A DNA stretch of 43,296 bases. It comes from Flavobacteriales bacterium (GTDB lineage Bacteria > Bacteroidota > Bacteroidia > Flavobacteriales_D > Sanyastnellaceae). The stretch's first letter is position 1, and each line of letters begins with the position of its first letter. The notes under the pieces are model-generated. The model ran no database searches and was not told where the DNA came from. It saw only the letters and a program-made list of their open reading frames with translations. Of the stretch, positions 41,345-43,296 are shown piece after piece. Made by a program: the position numbers and the translations under genes. The stretch lies in assembly GCA_002683345.1 (NCBI GenBank), contig NYSX01000019.1, positions 1-43,296 of the forward strand. Direction: 5' to 3'.

Positions 41345-41365
41345 GACTGTGGTGTTTAAATAGAC

Positions 41366-43296
41366 TCAAATGTTGTTCGCCAGCATCTCCGCCACTTCCC
41401 GCTGAATGCGTTCCGCAAAGGCTTCAATGCTGACACTCCCCAAGTCCCCTTCTCCCTGCTTGCGCACAGAGACGGTTCCTTCAGAAGCCTCGTTTTCCCC
41501 GACAATCAGCATGTAAGGCACTTTGTCAAGCTCCGCTTCGCGGATTTTCTTGCCGACCTTTTCTGACCGCGCGTCAACGAGGGCGCGAATATCGCCATTT
41601 TCCAGCACTTTTGAAAGATTCTCCGCGTATTCGTTGAATCTGTCGCTGATTGGGAGGATGCGTGCCTGCTCTGGCGTGAGCCAAAGCGGGAACTTTCCGG
41701 CGCAGTGTTCAATGAGAATGGCGACAAAACGCTCCATCGATCCGAAGGGCGCACGGTGAATCATCACGGGGCGGTGTTTGCCGTTGTCGGCGCCCACGTA
41801 TTCCAGCTCAAATCGCTCCGGAAGGTTGTAATCAATCTGCACGGTTCCCAGCTGCCAACGGCGTCCGATGGCGTCGCGCACCATGAAGTCGAGCTTGGGC
41901 CCGTAGAATGCAGCTTCGCCCAATTCCACCACCGTTTCGAGGCCTTTTTCTTCGGCCACTTCCTGGATGGCTTTCTCCGCCTTGTCCCAATTTTCTTGGG
42001 CGCCGATGTACTTGCCTGGGTTCTCAGGGTCGCGTAAACTCACCTGGGCGACGAAGTTTTGGAAATCCAACGTCTTGAAGATGTACAGCACGAGGTCAAT
42101 GACGTTGCCGACCTCTTCCTTCACCTGGTCTTGGGTGCAGAAGATGTGCGCATCGTCCTGGGTGAATCCACGAACGCGCGTCAGACCGTGGAGTTCGCCG
42201 CTTTGCTCGTAACGATAGACGGTGCCGAACTCCGCCAAGCGCACCGGCAAATCGCGATATGACCTCGGACGCGCCTTGAAAATCTCGCAGTGGTGCGGAC
42301 AGTTCATGGGCTTGAGCAGGTACTCCTCTCCTTCTGCAGGCGTGTGGATGGGCTGGAAGCTGTCCTCGCCATACTTCGCGTAGTGCCCAGACGTCACGTA
42401 CAATTCCTTGTTGCCAATGTGAGGCGTGATGACAGGCTCGTAGCCCGACTTGCGCTGGGCTTCCTTGAGGAAGTTTTCCAAACGCATGCGGAGGTCGGCA
42501 CCTTTGGGCAACCACAGGGGAAGCCCCTGCCCCACTTTCTCTGAGAAGTGGAACAAGTCAAGCTCTTTGCCCAGCTTGCGGTGGTCGCGCGCCTTCGCCT
42601 GCTCCAAGCGCTCAAGATGCTCCTTGAGGTCGCTTTTCTTGGTGAACGTCACGCCATAGACGCGGGTGAGTTGCTTTTGGGTCTCGTCCCCTTTCCAATA
42701 CGCCCCGGCAATGGCCATGATCTTGGCCGCCTTGACATGCCCCGTGTGGGGAATGTGTGGGCCGCGACAGAGGTCGGTGAAGTCTCCTTGCGTGTAAAAG
42801 GTGATGGTGCCGTCATCAAGGCCTTCGAGCAGATCGAGCTTGTACTCGTCTCCTTTCTCCTCAAAGTACTTGACCGCATCTGCCTTGGACATCTCCTTGC
42901 GGATGAAGGGATTTTTGGCCTTCGCCAACTCCATCATCTTCTTCTCCACCGCAGGAATGTCGGCGTCGGTGAAGTTGTGCTCCCCAAAATCCACATCGTA
43001 GTAAAACCCGTTCTCAACAGGAGGCCCCACCCAAAACTTGATGCCCGGGTACAGCGACTCAAGAGCCTCGGCCATCAGGTGGGCTGAGCTGTGCCACAGC
43101 GTGGACATGCCCTCGTCGTCGCGCGACGTGAGAAGCTTCAGGGTTGAATCCCCTGTGAAAGGTCTTGTGGGGTCCCACACCTCGCCGTTGACCTCCGCGG
43201 CAAGCACGTTGCGCGCAAGCCCCTCGCTGATGGAGGTAGCCACATCCAAGGAGGTGGTTCCTTCAGAAACTTCTTTGACGGTGCCGTCGGGCAAGG
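41366..43296 (-). CDS. thrS: Threonyl-tRNA synthetase, 5' end outside the window
   Basis: 643 residues are present; the start codon and a few residues lie beyond the edge. The first visible residues [12 protein letters not shown] are the beginning of the TGS domain. The editing domain has the HxxxH zinc-type motif in [13 protein letters not shown]. Class II catalytic motifs follow: [21 protein letters not shown] and [20 protein letters not shown]. The anticodon-binding domain ends ...EMLANNI. It charges tRNA-Thr and edits Ser-tRNA-Thr. It heads the thrS-infC-rpmI-rplT operon; the promoter is outside the window. Confidence 0.97.
   Translation of the reverse strand, partial: LPDGTVKEVSEGTTSLDVATSISEGLARNVLAAEVNGEVWDPTRPFTGDSTLKLLTSRDDEGMSTLWHSSAHLMAEALESLYPGIKFWVGPPVENGFYYDVDFGEHNFTDADIPAVEKKMMELAKAKNPFIRKEMSKADAVKYFEEKGDEYKLDLLEGLDDGTITFYTQGDFTDLCRGPHIPHTGHVKAAKIMAIAGAYWKGDETQKQLTRVYGVTFTKKSDLKEHLERLEQAKARDHRKLGKELDLFHFSEKVGQGLPLWLPKGADLRMRLENFLKEAQRKSGYEPVITPHIGNKELYVTSGHYAKYGEDSFQPIHTPAEGEEYLLKPMNCPHHCEIFKARPRSYRDLPVRLAEFGTVYRYEQSGELHGLTRVRGFTQDDAHIFCTQDQVKEEVGNVIDLVLYIFKTLDFQNFVAQVSLRDPENPGKYIGAQENWDKAEKAIQEVAEEKGLETVVELGEAAFYGPKLDFMVRDAIGRRWQLGTVQIDYNLPERFELEYVGADNGKHRPVMIHRAPFGSMERFVAILIEHCAGKFPLWLTPEQARILPISDRFNEYAENLSKVLENGDIRALVDARSEKVGKKIREAELDKVPYMLIVGENEASEGTVSVRKQGEGDLGSVSIEAFAERIQREVAEMLANNI

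Overview
The window looks like a chromosome segment from a GC-rich member of the Bacteroidota, most likely a Flavobacteriales/Cryomorphaceae-type aquatic bacterium. The signs are: type IX secretion (T9SS) sorting tails, a TonB-dependent receptor with a carboxypeptidase-D-like N-terminal domain, a choice-of-anchor-B protein, repeated GCTDxxACNY...DDGSC cysteine motifs, the serC-serA-DUF1015 gene order, a zapA-rny pair, and promoter -7 boxes of the TAnnTTTG kind. Useful Shine-Dalgarno sites are absent. Genes are densely packed. I see no tRNA, rRNA, CRISPR array, insertion sequence or prophage. No gap exceeds 300 bases; the largest are 28780-29004 and 9676-9888.

Layout. 1-4859: a truncated peptide-type substrate-binding lipoprotein, divergent from a TonB receptor followed by an ABC exporter. 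4878-9675: a choice-of-anchor-B secreted protein, a TIGR01777 epimerase-like protein and a three-domain fasciclin protein with a T9SS tail. 9889-12319: DNA photolyase and a family III CoA-transferase. 12295-20445: an envelope block with an MltD-like transglycosylase, RfbC and a Wza-type export lipoprotein, a GNAT enzyme, MltG, a DUF5916 outer-membrane barrel and an M23 peptidase. 20518-24756: a coiled-coil protein, ZapA, RNase Y, a MOP-family flippase and glutathione peroxidase. 24826-28779: a 1317-residue secreted protein built from four 198-residue modules and fourteen GCTD motifs. 29005-34849: serC, serA, DUF1015, a YggS-type PLP protein, two small envelope proteins and a secreted propeller. 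34875-43296: priA (minus), bcp, recA and a TPR lipoprotein (plus), then the thrS-infC-rpmI-rplT translation operon (minus), with thrS running off the end.

Themes. Three peptidoglycan-cutting enzymes and polysaccharide genes lie within 8 kb. Serine biosynthesis is tightly coupled to an uncharacterised DUF1015 protein carrying a DGHHR motif. The surface proteins use at least two C-terminal tails: the T9SS type A tail, and a shared CPGDxDxxG...DLLxxLxxFGxxC tail that looks dockerin-like. Several unlinked genes have a TAnnTT box only 4-6 bases before the start codon, which suggests leaderless transcripts. recA is preceded by two unrelated palindromes 30 bp apart. infC has no canonical start codon that would preserve the conserved IF3 N-terminus, so it probably starts at AUC. 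These are the items most worth following up.
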